From the NCBI GenBank assembly GCA_013823245.1, contig PNLU01000026.1, positions 1 through 33,570 on the forward strand: a stretch of 33,570 nt of DNA. Direction: 5' to 3'. The notes below the pieces were generated by a model that did not search any database, was not told the DNA's origin, and saw only the letters and a program-made list of their open reading frames with translations. A program made the translations under genes and the position numbers. Positions 17,282 to 30,962 of the stretch are shown here, piece by piece (the stretch's first letter is position 1; each line of letters starts with the position of its first letter). The stretch comes from Alcanivorax sp. Lineage in GTDB: Bacteria; Pseudomonadota; Gammaproteobacteria; Pseudomonadales; Alcanivoracaceae.

Positions 17282-18049
17282 ATGATACATCAGACCGCGA
17301 TAATTGATGCTGGCGCCGAATTGGCGGCCGATGTTCAGGTGGGTCCCTACACGGTGATCGGTCCGGACGTAAGGATTGGTGCGGGCACGGTGATTGGCCC
17401 CCATGTGGTGATACAGGGGCCGACCACCATCGGTCGCGACAATCGCATTTTCCAGTTTGCCTCGGTGGGCGAAGCCTGCCAGGACAAGAAGTACCGGGGC
17501 GAGCCCACGGCACTGGAAATCGGCGACAACAACGTGATTCGCGAGCATGTCACCATCCATCGCGGCACCATCCAGGATCAGGGTCTGACCCGCATCGGCA
17601 ACAACAACCTGCTGATGGTCGGTGTGCATGTGGCGCACGATTGCATGATCGGCAACGACAATATCTTCGCCAACACCTGCGGCATTGCCGGCCATGCGCA
17701 TGTTGGCGATGGCGTCATTCTGGGCGGCATGACCGGCATTCATCAGTTCTGCCGCATTGGCTCCTACGCCATGACTGCCGGTTGCAGCCTGGTGCTCAAG
17801 GATGTGCCTGCCTACGTCATGGTGGGCGGTAATCCGGCCGCCGCGCGCAGCATGAACTTCGAGGGCATGCGCCGTCGTGGCTGGTCGGCTGAAGTGATTG
17901 GCCAGCTGCGTCAGGCCTACAAGATCGTCTACCGGCAGGGGAACACGCTGGAGCAGGCACTGGCCGAACTGGATGCCCTGCCGCAAGGGCCCGAGCTGCG
18001 CCTGTTCATCGATTCGCTGCGCAGCTCAGAGCGCGGCATCACCCGCTGA
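17282..18049 (+). CDS. lpxA: UDP-N-acetylglucosamine O-acyltransferase LpxA
   Basis: A 255-residue trimeric enzyme catalysing the first step of lipid A synthesis, transfer of a 3-hydroxyacyl chain from ACP to UDP-GlcNAc. The left-handed beta helix of hexapeptide repeats spans about 1-185, followed by a helical C-terminal domain (MRRRGWSAEVIGQLRQAYKI). His119, in VHVAHDC, matches the E. coli catalytic base His125. The acyl-length position, Gly173 in E. coli and Met in P. aeruginosa, is Gly167 here (MTAGCS), which suggests acceptance of a longer chain than the C10 of Pseudomonas. It overlaps lpxB by a single base (TGATG). Confidence 0.97.
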   Translation: MIHQTAIIDAGAELAADVQVGPYTVIGPDVRIGAGTVIGPHVVIQGPTTIGRDNRIFQFASVGEACQDKKYRGEPTALEIGDNNVIREHVTIHRGTIQDQGLTRIGNNNLLMVGVHVAHDCMIGNDNIFANTCGIAGHAHVGDGVILGGMTGIHQFCRIGSYAMTAGCSLVLKDVPAYVMVGGNPAAARSMNFEGMRRRGWSAEVIGQLRQAYKIVYRQGNTLEQALAELDALPQGPELRLFIDSLRSSERGITR

Positions 18050-19206
18050 TGGCCGCCGGGCCACTGTTTGCCATCATCGCCGGTGAGCTGTCCGGCGATA
18101 TCCTTGGTGCCGGCCTGATCCGGGCCTTGCGCGAGCGCTACCCCGAGGCCCGTTTCATCGGCGTCTGCGGGCCGGAGATGCAGGCTGCCGGGGGCGAGTC
18201 CCTGTTCCCCATGGAGCGTCTGTCGGTGATGGGCCTGACCGAGGTCCTGCCGCGCCTGCCCGAGCTGTTCCGCCTGCGCCGCTTGCTGGTAGACACGCTG
18301 CTGCGCGAGAGACCCGTTGTGGTCATCACCATCGATTCACCCGACTTTACCCTGCGCGTGGCGCGGCCGCTGCATGAGCAGGGGCTGCGCACCGTGCATT
18401 ATGTCAGTCCCTCGGTCTGGGCCTGGCGCAAGGGGCGCATCAAGGGCATCAAGGCGGCGATTGATCATATGCTGACCCTGCTGCCGTTCGAGGCGCGCTT
18501 TTACGAAGAGAACGACCTGCCGGTGACCTTTGTTGGCCACCCGCTGGCGGACATGATTCCGTTGCAACCGGATGTGGCCGGGGCGCGGGCCGGCCTGGAT
18601 CTGCCGGAAACCGGCCGCGTGCTGGCCGTGCTGCCCGGCAGCCGTGGTGGTGAAGTGCGCAAGCTGTTGCCGGATTTTCTGGCAGCGGTCAGGCTGCTGC
18701 GCGCCGACGATCCGGCGCTCACGGTGGTGATCCCGGCAGCGACACCGGAGCGCGAGGCTGAGATCAGCACGGCCCTGGAGCAGGCCGGACTGAGCGATCA
18801 GGTCAGACTGGTGTCGGGCCAGAGCCGCACCGTGATGGCCGCGGCCGATGTTGTGCTGATGGCGTCGGGCACCGCGACTCTGGAGGGCACCCTGCTGAAG
18901 AAACCCATGGTGGTGGGCTATCGGGTGGGCGCTATCACCTACGCCATCGCCCGCCGTCTGGTGTCGCTGGACAAGATTGCGCTGCCTAACCTGTTGTCCA
19001 CCACACCGCTGATTCCTGAATTGCTGCAGAACGACATGACACCGCAGGCGCTCGCTGACGCAGTACGCGGCTGGTTTGATGCGCCGCAACGTGTTGCGGC
19101 GCTGGAAGCCGAGTTCACCCGTATCCACGAGCAGCTGCGGCAGAACGCCAGCCAGCGCGCTGCAGCCGCCGTGGCCTCGCTGGTGCAGGAGGAGGTGCCC
19201 GCATGA
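18049..19206 (+). CDS. lpxB: Lipid A disaccharide synthase LpxB
   Basis: A 385-residue GT19 glycosyltransferase that joins UDP-diacylglucosamine and lipid X into the lipid A disaccharide at the inner face of the cytoplasmic membrane. Recognised blocks: [17 protein letters not shown] at the N-terminus, [47 protein letters not shown] and the C-terminal [22 protein letters not shown]. Length matches E. coli (382). Its ATG shares one base with the lpxA stop, and its own stop overlaps the rnhB ATG (ATGA), so translation is coupled on both sides. Confidence 0.97.
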   Translation: MAAGPLFAIIAGELSGDILGAGLIRALRERYPEARFIGVCGPEMQAAGGESLFPMERLSVMGLTEVLPRLPELFRLRRLLVDTLLRERPVVVITIDSPDFTLRVARPLHEQGLRTVHYVSPSVWAWRKGRIKGIKAAIDHMLTLLPFEARFYEENDLPVTFVGHPLADMIPLQPDVAGARAGLDLPETGRVLAVLPGSRGGEVRKLLPDFLAAVRLLRADDPALTVVIPAATPEREAEISTALEQAGLSDQVRLVSGQSRTVMAAADVVLMASGTATLEGTLLKKPMVVGYRVGAITYAIARRLVSLDKIALPNLLSTTPLIPELLQNDMTPQALADAVRGWFDAPQRVAALEAEFTRIHEQLRQNASQRAAAAVASLVQEEVPA

Positions 19207-19892
19207 GTGACTCGCTGTCCGCGTCCAGCACCCCTCCGTTTGCTGACCATCCATTTTCCGAGTATCCGCTCGCCGAGGCCTGGCAGCCGACCCGGTTTGC
19301 CTGGCATGCGCAGATGCGTCTGGCCGGTGTGGACGAGGTCGGGCGTGGCCCGCTGGTGGGTGCTGTGGTGACAGCGGCCGTGATTCTGGACCCGGCGCGG
19401 CCGATCCCCGGCCTGGCCGACAGCAAGCGCCTGAGCGAAAAGCGCCGCACACTGCTGGCCGCCGACATCCGGACACATGCGCTGGCCTGGAGCCTGGGGC
19501 GCGCCGAGGCAGCAGAGATTGATCAACTGAACATCTTCCAGGCGACCCTGGTGGCCATGCAGCGTGCGGTGGCCGGGCTGGGCCTGGCGCCGGATGCGGT
19601 GCTGGTGGATGGCAACCGGGCGCCGGAGTTCGGCGTGCCCGCCGAACCTGTGGTCAAGGGCGATGGGCGTATCCCGGCCATCAGCGCCGCGTCGATTCTG
19701 GCCAAGGTGGCCCGCGATGAGGAAATGGCGGTGCTGCACAGCCAGTATCCTGAATACGGCTTTGACCGGCACAAGGGTTACCCCACGGCGGTGCATCTGG
19801 CAGCATTGGAACGATACGGGCCGCTGCCGGAGCATCGGCGTTCCTTCGGCCCGGTAAGCCGCTGCCTGACTGAGGATCGCCCGCTTGTCTGA
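19203..19892 (+). CDS. rnhB: Ribonuclease HII
   Basis: A 229-residue type 2 RNase H that nicks at ribonucleotides in DNA and removes RNA from hybrids. The active-site motif [15 protein letters not shown] supplies the first acidic residues (DE). [23 protein letters not shown] and the late acidic site in [12 protein letters not shown] follow. It has about 35 residues before the catalytic core ([22 protein letters not shown] and on), compared with roughly 10 in E. coli. This tail looks disordered and has no alternative ATG that leaves a normal core. It overlaps lpxB by 4 bp and dnaE by 8 bp. Confidence 0.95.
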   Translation: MSDSLSASSTPPFADHPFSEYPLAEAWQPTRFAWHAQMRLAGVDEVGRGPLVGAVVTAAVILDPARPIPGLADSKRLSEKRRTLLAADIRTHALAWSLGRAEAAEIDQLNIFQATLVAMQRAVAGLGLAPDAVLVDGNRAPEFGVPAEPVVKGDGRIPAISAASILAKVARDEEMAVLHSQYPEYGFDRHKGYPTAVHLAALERYGPLPEHRRSFGPVSRCLTEDRPLV

Positions 19893-22800
19893 ACCGGCCT
19901 TCATCCATCTGCGCCTGCACACCGACTACTCGCTGGTGGACGGTGTGGTGCGGGTCAAACCGCTGATCCGGCAGTGCGTGGCTGATGGCATGCCGGCCGT
20001 CGCGGTGACCGATGATTCCAACCTGTTCGGGCTGATCAAGTTCTACAAGGCGGCGCAGGGCGCGGGGATCAAACCGATTGCCGGGGCGGACCTGTGGCTG
20101 GAAAGCCGCTATCTGGAGGAACCGGCGCGCCTGAGCGCGCTGGTCATGAACAGCGAAGGCTATCATCACCTGCGGTTGCTGATTTCGCGCGCCTGGCAGC
20201 ACAACCAGGTGCGCGGTCGCGCCATCGTCAAACGCGAGTGGCTGGAGGAGCTGCACCCCGGCCTGATCCTGTTGTCCTGTGCCCGTCATGGTGAACTGGG
20301 TCAGTTGCTGCTGGGCGACAAGCAGGACGACGCCCGCGCCTTGGCCACGGCATACCGGCAGCAATTTGGTGACCGTTTCTATATCGAAGTGCAGCGCACC
20401 AGCCGCCCGGGTGATGAAGATTGCCTGCACGAAAGTGTGGCGCTGGCGGCTGAGCTCGGGATGCCGGTGGTGGCCACCAATGATGTGCGTTTTCTCAAGG
20501 CGTCGGATTTCGAGGCGCATGAGGCGCGGGTCTGCATTCATGATGGCGATGCGCTGGATGATCCACGTCGCGCGCGCAAGTACAGCGATCAGCAATACCT
20601 GAAAACCGCGCAGGAAATGGCAGAGCTGTTCAGTGACCTGCCGGAAGCGCTGGAAAATACCGTCGAGATTGCGCGCCGTTGTTCGCTGGATATCGAACTG
20701 GGCAAGAATTATCTGCCGGACTTTCCGATTCCCGATGGCCAGACCATCGAGCAGTACATCGAGCAAGTATCGCGCGAAGGGCTGGACAAGCGACTGGCCG
20801 GCATTCTGGATGCCCAGGCGTCGGACTATGCCGAGCGTCGTCGCGAGTATGACGAGCGTTTGCAGTTCGAGCTCGACATCATCAACCAGATGGGATTCCC
20901 GGGTTACTTCCTGATCGTTTCCGACTTTATTCGCTGGGCCAAGGAAAACGAGGTGCCGGTGGGTCCGGGGCGGGGTTCCGGGGCGGGCTCGCTGGTGGCC
21001 TACGCGCTGGAAATTACCGATCTCGACCCGATTGAATACGACCTGCTGTTCGAGCGATTCCTGAATCCCGAACGGGTGTCCATGCCCGACTTCGACGTCG
21101 ATTTCTGCATGGACAAACGCGATCGCGTGATCGCCTATGTGGCGGACAAGTACGGCCGTGAGGCCGTGGGCCAGATCATCACCTTCGGTACCATGGCGGC
21201 CAAGGCGGTGGTACGTGATGTGGCGCGGGTGCAGGGCAAGCCTTACGGGCTGGCGGACCGTCTGTCGAAGATGATTCCCCCGACACCGGGCATGACGCTG
21301 GAAAAGGCGCTGGAACAGGAAGAAGTGCTGCGCGACTTCCTGGAAGACAGCGGCAACAGCGATCAGGAATCGGCCAACGAAATCTGGGAAATGGCCCTCA
21401 AGCTGGAAGGCCTGACCCGTAACGTGGGCAAGCACGCCGGGGGCGTGGTGATCGCTCCGGGCAAGCTGACTGACTTTGCCCCGCTGCACTGCGATGACGA
21501 GGGCGAGAGCCTGGTGACCCAGTACGACAAGGACGATGTCGAGTCGGCGGGTCTGGTGAAGTTCGACTTCCTCGGTCTGAAGACCCTGACCATCATCGAC
21601 TGGGCGGTAAAGGCGGCCAACGTCAAGCGTGGCCGCGAAGGCCTGGGCCCGCTGCGGATCGAGGATATTCCCCTCGACGATGCGCCTTCTTTCGAGCTGT
21701 TGAAGAAGGGCGAAACCACCGCCGTGTTCCAGCTTGAATCCCAGGGCATGAAGGAGCTGATCAAGAAGCTCCGCCCGGACGTGTTCGAAGACATCATCGC
21801 ACTGGTGGCCCTGTACCGCCCCGGCCCGCTGGAGTCGGGCATGGTGGACAACTTCATCAACCGGAAGCACGGCCGTGAGCCGATGGCCTACCCGGACCCG
21901 CAGTACCAGCATGAGTGGCTGAAGCCGATTCTGGAGCCCACCTACGGGGTCATCCTGTATCAGGAACAGGTGATGCAGATTGCCCAGGTGCTGGCGGGCT
22001 ATTCGCTCGGCGGCGCTGACTTGCTGCGCCGCGCCATGGGCAAGAAGAAGCCCGAGGAGATGGCCAAGCAGCGCGAGATCTTCGAGTCGGGCGCGCGCGA
22101 CAAGGGCGTGGATGGCGATCTGGCCATCAAGATTTTCGATCTGGTGGAAAAGTTTGCCGGTTACGGCTTCAACAAGTCGCACTCGGCGGCCTATGCGCTG
22201 GTGGCCTATCAGACCGCCTGGTTGAAGGCGCATTACCCGGCCGAATTCATGGCGGCGGTGATTTCTGCAGAAATGCACAACACCGACAAGGTGGTGACGT
22301 TTATCGATGAATGTCACGCCATGGGGCTGAAGGTCCTGCCGCCGGACGTGAACAGTTGCGGTTACCGCTTTACCGTCAATGAGGCGGGTGACATCGTTTA
22401 CGGGCTGGGCGCCATCAAGGGGCTGGGCGAAGGGCCGATCGAGGCCATCGTCAGCGCCCGCGAGCAGGGCGTGATCTTCGATGACCTGTTCGATTTCTGC
22501 CGTCGTGTGGACATGAAGCGGATGAACCGGCGCTCCATGGAAGCGCTGGTGCGCGCCGGGGCGCTGGACAAACTTGGGCCCGAGGGTGACTTCCGCGACC
22601 GCGCGGTGCTGATGGCGTCGCTGGCGGATGCTGCCCAGGCAGCGGAGCAGGTAGCGCGTAACGCGGAAGCCGGGATGGGGGACCTGTTTGGCGGCGGCAG
22701 CGACCCGGCTGATAGCGCGCCCCCCGTGGCCTGGAAGCAGGCGCGTCCGTGGAATGATGACCTGCGCCTGAACGGCGAGAAAGACACTCTCGGCCTGTTC

Positions 22801-23391
22801 CTGACCGGCCATCCGATTGATCAGTTCGAGAGCGAAGTGAACCGCTTCGTGACGGCGCGCCTGAACGCCCTGACCCCCACGGGCAAGGGTGAGGCGGCGA
22901 CGGTGGCCGGGCTGGTGGTGGCCATGCGCATCACCCGGAGCAAGAAGAGCGGCGACCGCATGGCTTTCCTGACGCTGGACGACAAGACCGGGCGGGTCGA
23001 AGTGTCGGTGTTCGGGCGCACCTTCGCCGAGTTCGGCGACATGGTGCAGAAGGACGTGCTGCTGGTGATCAAGGGCGCTGTGCGCAACGACGATTACACC
23101 GGTGGCTTCAGTGTTGTGGCCGACGAAATCATGGATGTGGCCCAGGCGCGAGGCCTGTTTGCCCGGCGCCTGACGCTGGACGCCGAAGTGCAGGCGCGCC
23201 TGCCAGAGGTGCTGCGTGGCGCCCTGTCGCCCTTCCGGGGCGGTGGCTGCCCGGTGGCGGTGCGGTTGCAGCATCCACGCGGCAGCGGCCTGCTGTGGCT
23301 GGGGGAGGAATGGAAGATCCGGCCAGAACAGGCCCTGCTGGAAGACCTGCGTAACCGCTTCGGTGAGCAGGCCGTGCGTATCGAGTACTGA
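19885..23391 (+). CDS. dnaE: DNA polymerase III subunit alpha
   Basis: The 1168-residue replicative polymerase. The PHP domain is first (about 1-280, [13 protein letters not shown]). The C-family polymerase core has the catalytic aspartates Asp402 and Asp404 in [14 protein letters not shown] and a third, Asp561, in [27 protein letters not shown] and [23 protein letters not shown] are also kept. A helix-hairpin-helix region, an OB-fold ([27 protein letters not shown]) and a C-terminal tau-binding region follow. The start is TTG at 19885, inside the end of rnhB, with GAGGAT about 7 nt upstream. Homology to Pseudomonas DnaE begins here, and no ATG or GTG fits better. Length is near E. coli (1160). 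Confidence 0.97.
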   Translation: MSEPAFIHLRLHTDYSLVDGVVRVKPLIRQCVADGMPAVAVTDDSNLFGLIKFYKAAQGAGIKPIAGADLWLESRYLEEPARLSALVMNSEGYHHLRLLISRAWQHNQVRGRAIVKREWLEELHPGLILLSCARHGELGQLLLGDKQDDARALATAYRQQFGDRFYIEVQRTSRPGDEDCLHESVALAAELGMPVVATNDVRFLKASDFEAHEARVCIHDGDALDDPRRARKYSDQQYLKTAQEMAELFSDLPEALENTVEIARRCSLDIELGKNYLPDFPIPDGQTIEQYIEQVSREGLDKRLAGILDAQASDYAERRREYDERLQFELDIINQMGFPGYFLIVSDFIRWAKENEVPVGPGRGSGAGSLVAYALEITDLDPIEYDLLFERFLNPERVSMPDFDVDFCMDKRDRVIAYVADKYGREAVGQIITFGTMAAKAVVRDVARVQGKPYGLADRLSKMIPPTPGMTLEKALEQEEVLRDFLEDSGNSDQESANEIWEMALKLEGLTRNVGKHAGGVVIAPGKLTDFAPLHCDDEGESLVTQYDKDDVESAGLVKFDFLGLKTLTIIDWAVKAANVKRGREGLGPLRIEDIPLDDAPSFELLKKGETTAVFQLESQGMKELIKKLRPDVFEDIIALVALYRPGPLESGMVDNFINRKHGREPMAYPDPQYQHEWLKPILEPTYGVILYQEQVMQIAQVLAGYSLGGADLLRRAMGKKKPEEMAKQREIFESGARDKGVDGDLAIKIFDLVEKFAGYGFNKSHSAAYALVAYQTAWLKAHYPAEFMAAVISAEMHNTDKVVTFIDECHAMGLKVLPPDVNSCGYRFTVNEAGDIVYGLGAIKGLGEGPIEAIVSAREQGVIFDDLFDFCRRVDMKRMNRRSMEALVRAGALDKLGPEGDFRDRAVLMASLADAAQAAEQVARNAEAGMGDLFGGGSDPADSAPPVAWKQARPWNDDLRLNGEKDTLGLFLTGHPIDQFESEVNRFVTARLNALTPTGKGEAATVAGLVVAMRITRSKKSGDRMAFLTLDDKTGRVEVSVFGRTFAEFGDMVQKDVLLVIKGAVRNDDYTGGFSVVADEIMDVAQARGLFARRLTLDAEVQARLPEVLRGALSPFRGGGCPVAVRLQHPRGSGLLWLGEEWKIRPEQALLEDLRNRFGEQAVRIEY

Positions 23392-23394
23392 CGT

Positions 23395-23413
23395 CCTCCA
23401 GATTCCCTGGAGG
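23395..23413 (+). other. Hairpin after dnaE without a T-tract
   Basis: CCTCCAG (23395-23401) pairs perfectly with CTGGAGG (23407-23413) around the 5-nt loop ATTCC, 3 bp after the dnaE stop. It is followed by GCGGGG rather than T residues, so it is not a standard intrinsic terminator on this strand. It could stabilise the 3' end or mark a rho-dependent stop. The rest of the 126-bp gap to accA shows no convincing promoter. Confidence 0.4.
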
Positions 23414-23517
23414 GCGGGGTTGGAAACAAGTTGAAACCAGCCGCAGCGACCCAGCGGTCGACGTTTGCAGGGTGTTCCCGCTAAACTCCGGGGTCTGCGC
23501 TGACAAGAGGTCCAGGA

Positions 23518-24489
23518 ATGAACCCCAATTTCCTCGAATTCGAACAACCTATCGCCGATCTTGAGGCGAAAATCGAGGATCTCCGCCTCGTAGGCAATGG
23601 TGCCGAGGTCAATATCTCCGAGGAGATCAGCAAGCTTCAGGAAAAGAGCATTGCTCTGACCGAAAGCATCTTCAAGAATCTCAGCTCCTGGCAGATCTCG
23701 CAGTTGTCGCGGCATCCGCGCCGCCCCTACACGCTGGATTACATCAGCCGCATCTTCGATGAATTCGACGAATTGCACGGCGACCGCACCTTTGCCGACG
23801 ACGCCGCCATTGTCGGTGGCATCGGGCGTCTCGAAGGACGGCCGGTGATGATCATTGGCCACCAGAAAGGCCGGGACGTGAAGGAAAAGGTACGTCGCAA
23901 TTTCGGCATGCCCAAGCCGGAAGGGTATCGCAAGGCCCTGCGCCTGATGGAAATGGCCGAGCGGTTCCGCATGCCGATCCTGACGTTTATCGACACCCCG
24001 GGTGCCTTTCCCGGCATTGATGCCGAAGAGCGCGGCCAGAGTGAGGCCATTGCCCGCAACCTGCTGGTGATGTCCAGCCTCAAGGTACCGATCATTGCCA
24101 CCGTGGTGGGCGAGGGCGGCTCCGGCGGCGCGCTGGCCATTGGCGTTTGTGACCACTTGCAGATGATGCAATACAGCACCTATTCGGTGATCTCGCCGGA
24201 AGGCTGCGCCTCGATCCTGTGGCGCAGCGCGGAAAAGGCGCCGGAAGCTGCCGAGGCCATGGGCCTGACCGCCGGGCGACTGCATGAGCTGGGTATCGTC
24301 GATGAGGTGATTCCCGAGCCGCTGGGGGGTGCCCATCGTGATCATGACCTGGCCGCTGACCGTCTGCGCCGCAGCCTGCTCAAGCAGCTGGAGGCGTTGA
24401 GCGCCTACGACGTGGACAGCCTGATCAGCCGCCGTTACGAGCGTCTGGTGTCCTATGGCAACTTCAGCACGTCGCCAGCGGACGAATAA
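23518..24489 (+). CDS. accA: Acetyl-CoA carboxylase carboxyltransferase subunit alpha
   Basis: A 323-residue subunit which, with AccD, transfers the carboxyl group from biotin on AccB to acetyl-CoA, giving malonyl-CoA for fatty acid synthesis. The N-terminal helical region ([18 protein letters not shown]) precedes a crotonase-fold core with [48 protein letters not shown] and [11 protein letters not shown]. An AAGAGG ribosome site lies 7 nt before the ATG. Dependence on the partner AccD, encoded elsewhere, is normal. tilS follows after 18 bp. Confidence 0.97.
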   Translation: MNPNFLEFEQPIADLEAKIEDLRLVGNGAEVNISEEISKLQEKSIALTESIFKNLSSWQISQLSRHPRRPYTLDYISRIFDEFDELHGDRTFADDAAIVGGIGRLEGRPVMIIGHQKGRDVKEKVRRNFGMPKPEGYRKALRLMEMAERFRMPILTFIDTPGAFPGIDAEERGQSEAIARNLLVMSSLKVPIIATVVGEGGSGGALAIGVCDHLQMMQYSTYSVISPEGCASILWRSAEKAPEAAEAMGLTAGRLHELGIVDEVIPEPLGGAHRDHDLAADRLRRSLLKQLEALSAYDVDSLISRRYERLVSYGNFSTSPADE

Positions 24490-24507
24490 GCCGCCGGCGC
24501 TCTCCCC

Positions 24508-25872
24508 ATGAGTCACCCGTTGATGGATCTGCTGCACCGTCGTCTGGACGGTGTGGCCGGTCCGCTGGTGCTCGGCTTCAGTGGTGGTCTGGATTCCACC
24601 GTCCTGCTGCACGCGCTGGTGCGGGCCGGGTTCGGCCCCCGAGTGCGGGCGCTGCATGTGGCCCACGGTCTGCAAACGGCGTCCCGGGACTGGCCGCAGC
24701 ACTGCGCCCGCGAGTGCGCCGCGCTGTCGGTGTCATACGACACCCTCGACCTGAGCCTGGATATGGACCTGGATCTGGCGCCGGGCCCGAATCTGGAAGA
24801 CCGGGCCCGTCAGGCCCGCCGCCAGGCCTTGCTGGCCGCCACCCCCGAAGACGGCGCCCTGTTGCTGGCGCACCATGCCGATGATCAGGCAGAAACCTTG
24901 CTGCTGCGGCTGTTGCGCGGCGCCGGGCCCGCCGGGCTGGCGGCGATGTCGGCGGACAGCCGGTATGCCGGGCGGCGCCTGCTGCGTCCCTTGCTGGAGG
25001 TTACCCGGGTCGAGCTGGCCGATGTGGCGGCGGGCTGGGGGCTGCGCTGGGTCGAGGATCCGACCAATGCCGAACCGACCGCCGACCGCAACTTTCTGCG
25101 CCAGGCGGTGATCCCTCTGCTGCAGCAACGCTGGCCCGCGCTGGTCGAGACGCTGGGCCGCAACGCGCGCCGCCAGGGTGAGGTGGCGGCGATGCTGGAT
25201 CAACTGGCGGACGCCGATCGGGCAGCGTTGCTGCGTCCGGATGGTGGCCTGGAGCTGGCCGGGTTCGCGGCGCTGCCGGCAGTGCGACAACGCAATCTGC
25301 TGCACGGCTGGCTGCGTGCCGAGGGCCTGCAAGTGCCCGCCGAGCGCTTCCTGCAACGGGTGCTGGATGAACTGCCGGACGCAGCCGAGGACCGCATGCC
25401 CGAGGTGGCCTGGTCGCAGGCGGCCTTCCTGCGCTATCGCGGCGCGCTCTACCTGTTGCCCAGCGCTGCCCGGGTGCCGATCAGCGGTCCGTATGCGCTG
25501 CGGCTTGAGCAGGGGGCTTCGGTGTCGCTGGGGCCGCTGACGGTGCGGGTCGCGGCTGTGGCCCTGCCCAGTGAAGGGGCTCCCCACGCGCTGTACCTGC
25601 CGCGCCATCTGCAGTCTGTGCAGATCGGGCCAGCCCCGGCCGGGGCGCGGCTGCTTCAGGGCGGCATGCACCGGGATCTCCGTGAACTGTGGCGCGCCGC
25701 CGGTATTCCCCCCTGGGAGCGCCGTCGTCTGCCGGTGGTGCTGGCGCCATCGCCGGATGCATCGGTGTCGGGCGCGCCGGTATTGCTTGCAGCGGCCCGC
25801 GCCGGGCTGGCGGACGGGTTGTCGCTGGCCCCGGGCGAGCCCGCCTGGTGCCTGGCCTGGCACCATTCCTGA
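24508..25872 (+). CDS. tilS: tRNA(Ile)-lysidine synthase TilS
   Basis: A 454-residue enzyme that attaches lysine to C34 of the CAU-anticodon isoleucine tRNA so that it reads AUA. The PP-loop ATP site is SGGLDS (25-30). HHADDQAETLLLRLLRG and the specificity block WVEDPTNAEPTADRNFLR follow. A TilS C-terminal domain ends with GGMHRDLRELWRAAGIPPWERRRLPVVL. No clear ribosome site precedes the ATG at 24508. A second ATG at 24523 (MDLLHRRLDG) is also possible. The accA-tilS-pyrG order is the same as in Pseudomonas. Confidence 0.94.
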   Translation: MSHPLMDLLHRRLDGVAGPLVLGFSGGLDSTVLLHALVRAGFGPRVRALHVAHGLQTASRDWPQHCARECAALSVSYDTLDLSLDMDLDLAPGPNLEDRARQARRQALLAATPEDGALLLAHHADDQAETLLLRLLRGAGPAGLAAMSADSRYAGRRLLRPLLEVTRVELADVAAGWGLRWVEDPTNAEPTADRNFLRQAVIPLLQQRWPALVETLGRNARRQGEVAAMLDQLADADRAALLRPDGGLELAGFAALPAVRQRNLLHGWLRAEGLQVPAERFLQRVLDELPDAAEDRMPEVAWSQAAFLRYRGALYLLPSAARVPISGPYALRLEQGASVSLGPLTVRVAAVALPSEGAPHALYLPRHLQSVQIGPAPAGARLLQGGMHRDLRELWRAAGIPPWERRRLPVVLAPSPDASVSGAPVLLAAARAGLADGLSLAPGEPAWCLAWHHS

Positions 25873-25901
25873 TTGTGACAGCCGGGGTGTTCTGTTAGCA
25901 T
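25873..25901 (+). promoter_or_regulatory. Candidate upstream promoter P1 for pyrG
   Basis: TTGTGA (25873-25878) and TAGCAT (25896-25901, four of six) are 17 bp apart, beginning right after the tilS stop. The start would fall near 25908, giving a leader of about 170 nt that would include the T-rich region at 25998-26010. Confidence 0.35.
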
Positions 25902-25977
25902 TTACTCCCGTCCTGACCCAGCGTATTCCTCTGACATCATCCTGCGAAATGGCCCGGTTTTTCGCCGGTTATTTGCA

Positions 25978-26005
25978 TTGAAGTGGAACGCGCCGGGTTT
26001 TTAAT
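25978..26005 (+). promoter_or_regulatory. Candidate downstream promoter P2 for pyrG
   Basis: TTGAAG (25978-25983) and TTTAAT (26000-26005, five of six) are 16 bp apart. The start would fall near 26012, leaving about 70 nt of leader before pyrG. The -10 lies in an 11-of-13 T stretch (with AA) unusual for this GC-rich sequence. The same stretch is flanked by CCGGG (25993-25997) and CCCGG (26012-26016), which could pair in a transcript from P1. Confidence 0.45.
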
Positions 26006-26054
26006 TTTTTGCCCGGAAAACATACGCCCTGCATGCCCTGCAGGTGAGCCATGA

Positions 26055-29895
<3,841 letters not shown>

Positions 29896-29905
29896 TAGCG
29901 GACGC

Positions 29906-30238
29906 ATGAGCCAGCGTGGCGTTACCCTGTTGTCCGCAGTACTGCTGCTTGCGGTGCTCGGGCTGCAGGTGCGCCTGTGGTTTGGTGAGGGCAGCCTGCG
30001 CCATGCCGCCAGCCTGCGCAAGCAGGTGCAGGCGATGGAGCAGGACAACGCCCGCCTGGCTGATCGCAACCGCTTGATGGCGGCTGACGTGGCCGACCTC
30101 AAATCCGGCCTCGACAAGATCGAGGAAATTGCCCGCCGTGATCTCGGCATGATCCGTGAGGGCGAAACCTTCTACCTGGTGCTGGACGGCCAACGTGACC
30201 GCACCGCTGCCGAGGATGACGCCGATGCTGCCCGCTGA
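29906..30238 (+). CDS. ftsB: Cell division protein FtsB
   Basis: A 110-residue bitopic division protein that forms the FtsQLB complex, which signals activation of septal peptidoglycan synthesis. One N-terminal membrane helix (about 6-22, VTLLSAVLLLAVLGLQV) is followed by a periplasmic coiled coil (about 30-70, heptads through ASLRKQVQAMEQDNARLADRN). The family end EEIARRDLGMIREGETFYLV is clear. The ATG at 29906 gives the normal length. The frame is open upstream into eno but without homology. The eno-ftsB-ispD order is standard in Pseudomonas. It overlaps ispD by 14 bp. Confidence 0.93.
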   Translation: MSQRGVTLLSAVLLLAVLGLQVRLWFGEGSLRHAASLRKQVQAMEQDNARLADRNRLMAADVADLKSGLDKIEEIARRDLGMIREGETFYLVLDGQRDRTAAEDDADAAR

Positions 30239-30962
30239 TGCCCGGGTCTTTGCACTGGTGCCTGCCGCCGGCCGGGGCGCACGCATGGGCGCGGCCGTGC
30301 CGAAACAGTACCTGTCTCTGGAAGGGCGTACTCTTGCCGAGCACACGGTGAGTCGTCTGCTGGCCTGTGCGCGGATCGAGCGCGTGATGGTGGCGGTGGC
30401 GCAGGACGACCCCTGGTGGTCGGCCTTGCCGGTGGCGCGGCAGCGACGTGTCAGCACCACGACCGGCGGCGCCGAGCGCGCCGACTCGGTGTTGCGCGGC
30501 TTGCAGGCGCTGTCCTCCTGGGCGAATGACGACGACTGGGTGCTGGTGCATGACATGGCGCGGCCCTGCTTGCGCGTTTCCGACATTCATCGTCTGCTCG
30601 ATGCCTGCGGTGAGCAGGGCGCCATCCTGGCCTTGCCGGTGACTGATACGGTGAAGCAGGCGGGCGCCACGGCGCAGATTGTGGCCACCCTGCCGCGCGA
30701 CCAGATCTGGCGCGCGCTCACGCCGCAACTGTTCCCGCTGGGCGCCCTGCGCGATGCCCTGCAATCTGCCCTGACCCGGGGCGTACCGGTGACGGATGAG
30801 GCCTCGGCGATGGAGGCCTGCGGCTGGCAGCCTGCGCTGGTGCCCGGGCAAGCCGATAACATCAAGGTCACCGCGCCGGAAGATCTGGCCCTGGCGGCTT
30901 TCTTTCTGGCGCAACAGGAGGAAAGGAGGACGCATGAGCCTGCGTATCGGTCAGGGATTTGA
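30225..30962 (+). CDS. ispD: 2-C-methyl-D-erythritol 4-phosphate cytidylyltransferase
   Basis: A 245-residue enzyme of the MEP pathway that joins MEP and CTP to give CDP-methylerythritol. The nucleotide-binding N-terminus [13 protein letters not shown]...PKQYLSL is intact. [24 protein letters not shown] and [12 protein letters not shown] follow. The ATG at 30225 is chosen because GAGG (30212-30215) lies 9 nt upstream. The ATG at 30216 is an alternative adding three residues. The start overlaps ftsB by 14 bp. The last ten residues (HEPAYRSGI region) run 29 bp into ispF and across its ribosome site, so this tail is probably dispensable. Confidence 0.95.
   Translation: MLPADARVFALVPAAGRGARMGAAVPKQYLSLEGRTLAEHTVSRLLACARIERVMVAVAQDDPWWSALPVARQRRVSTTTGGAERADSVLRGLQALSSWANDDDWVLVHDMARPCLRVSDIHRLLDACGEQGAILALPVTDTVKQAGATAQIVATLPRDQIWRALTPQLFPLGALRDALQSALTRGVPVTDEASAMEACGWQPALVPGQADNIKVTAPEDLALAAFFLAQQEERRTHEPAYRSGI

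Noticed and set aside
23464-23487. TTTGCA and TAAACT as an accA promoter
   Set aside because: The spacer is only 12 bp, and no acceptable -35 exists at the right distance from TAAACT.
19681-24702. A continuous open frame of about 1670 codons on the minus strand opposite rnhB, dnaE, accA and tilS
   Set aside because: It lies exactly over well-conserved plus-strand genes, has a composition rich in His, Gln, Arg and Ala typical of the complement of GC-rich coding DNA, and resembles no family. Similar antisense frames lie opposite glnD, rseP, dxr and eno. GC-biased third positions explain them.
26026-26044. GCCCTGCA repeated twice upstream of pyrG
   Set aside because: Two adjacent copies of 8 bases are expected by chance in GC-rich DNA and do not resemble a known operator.
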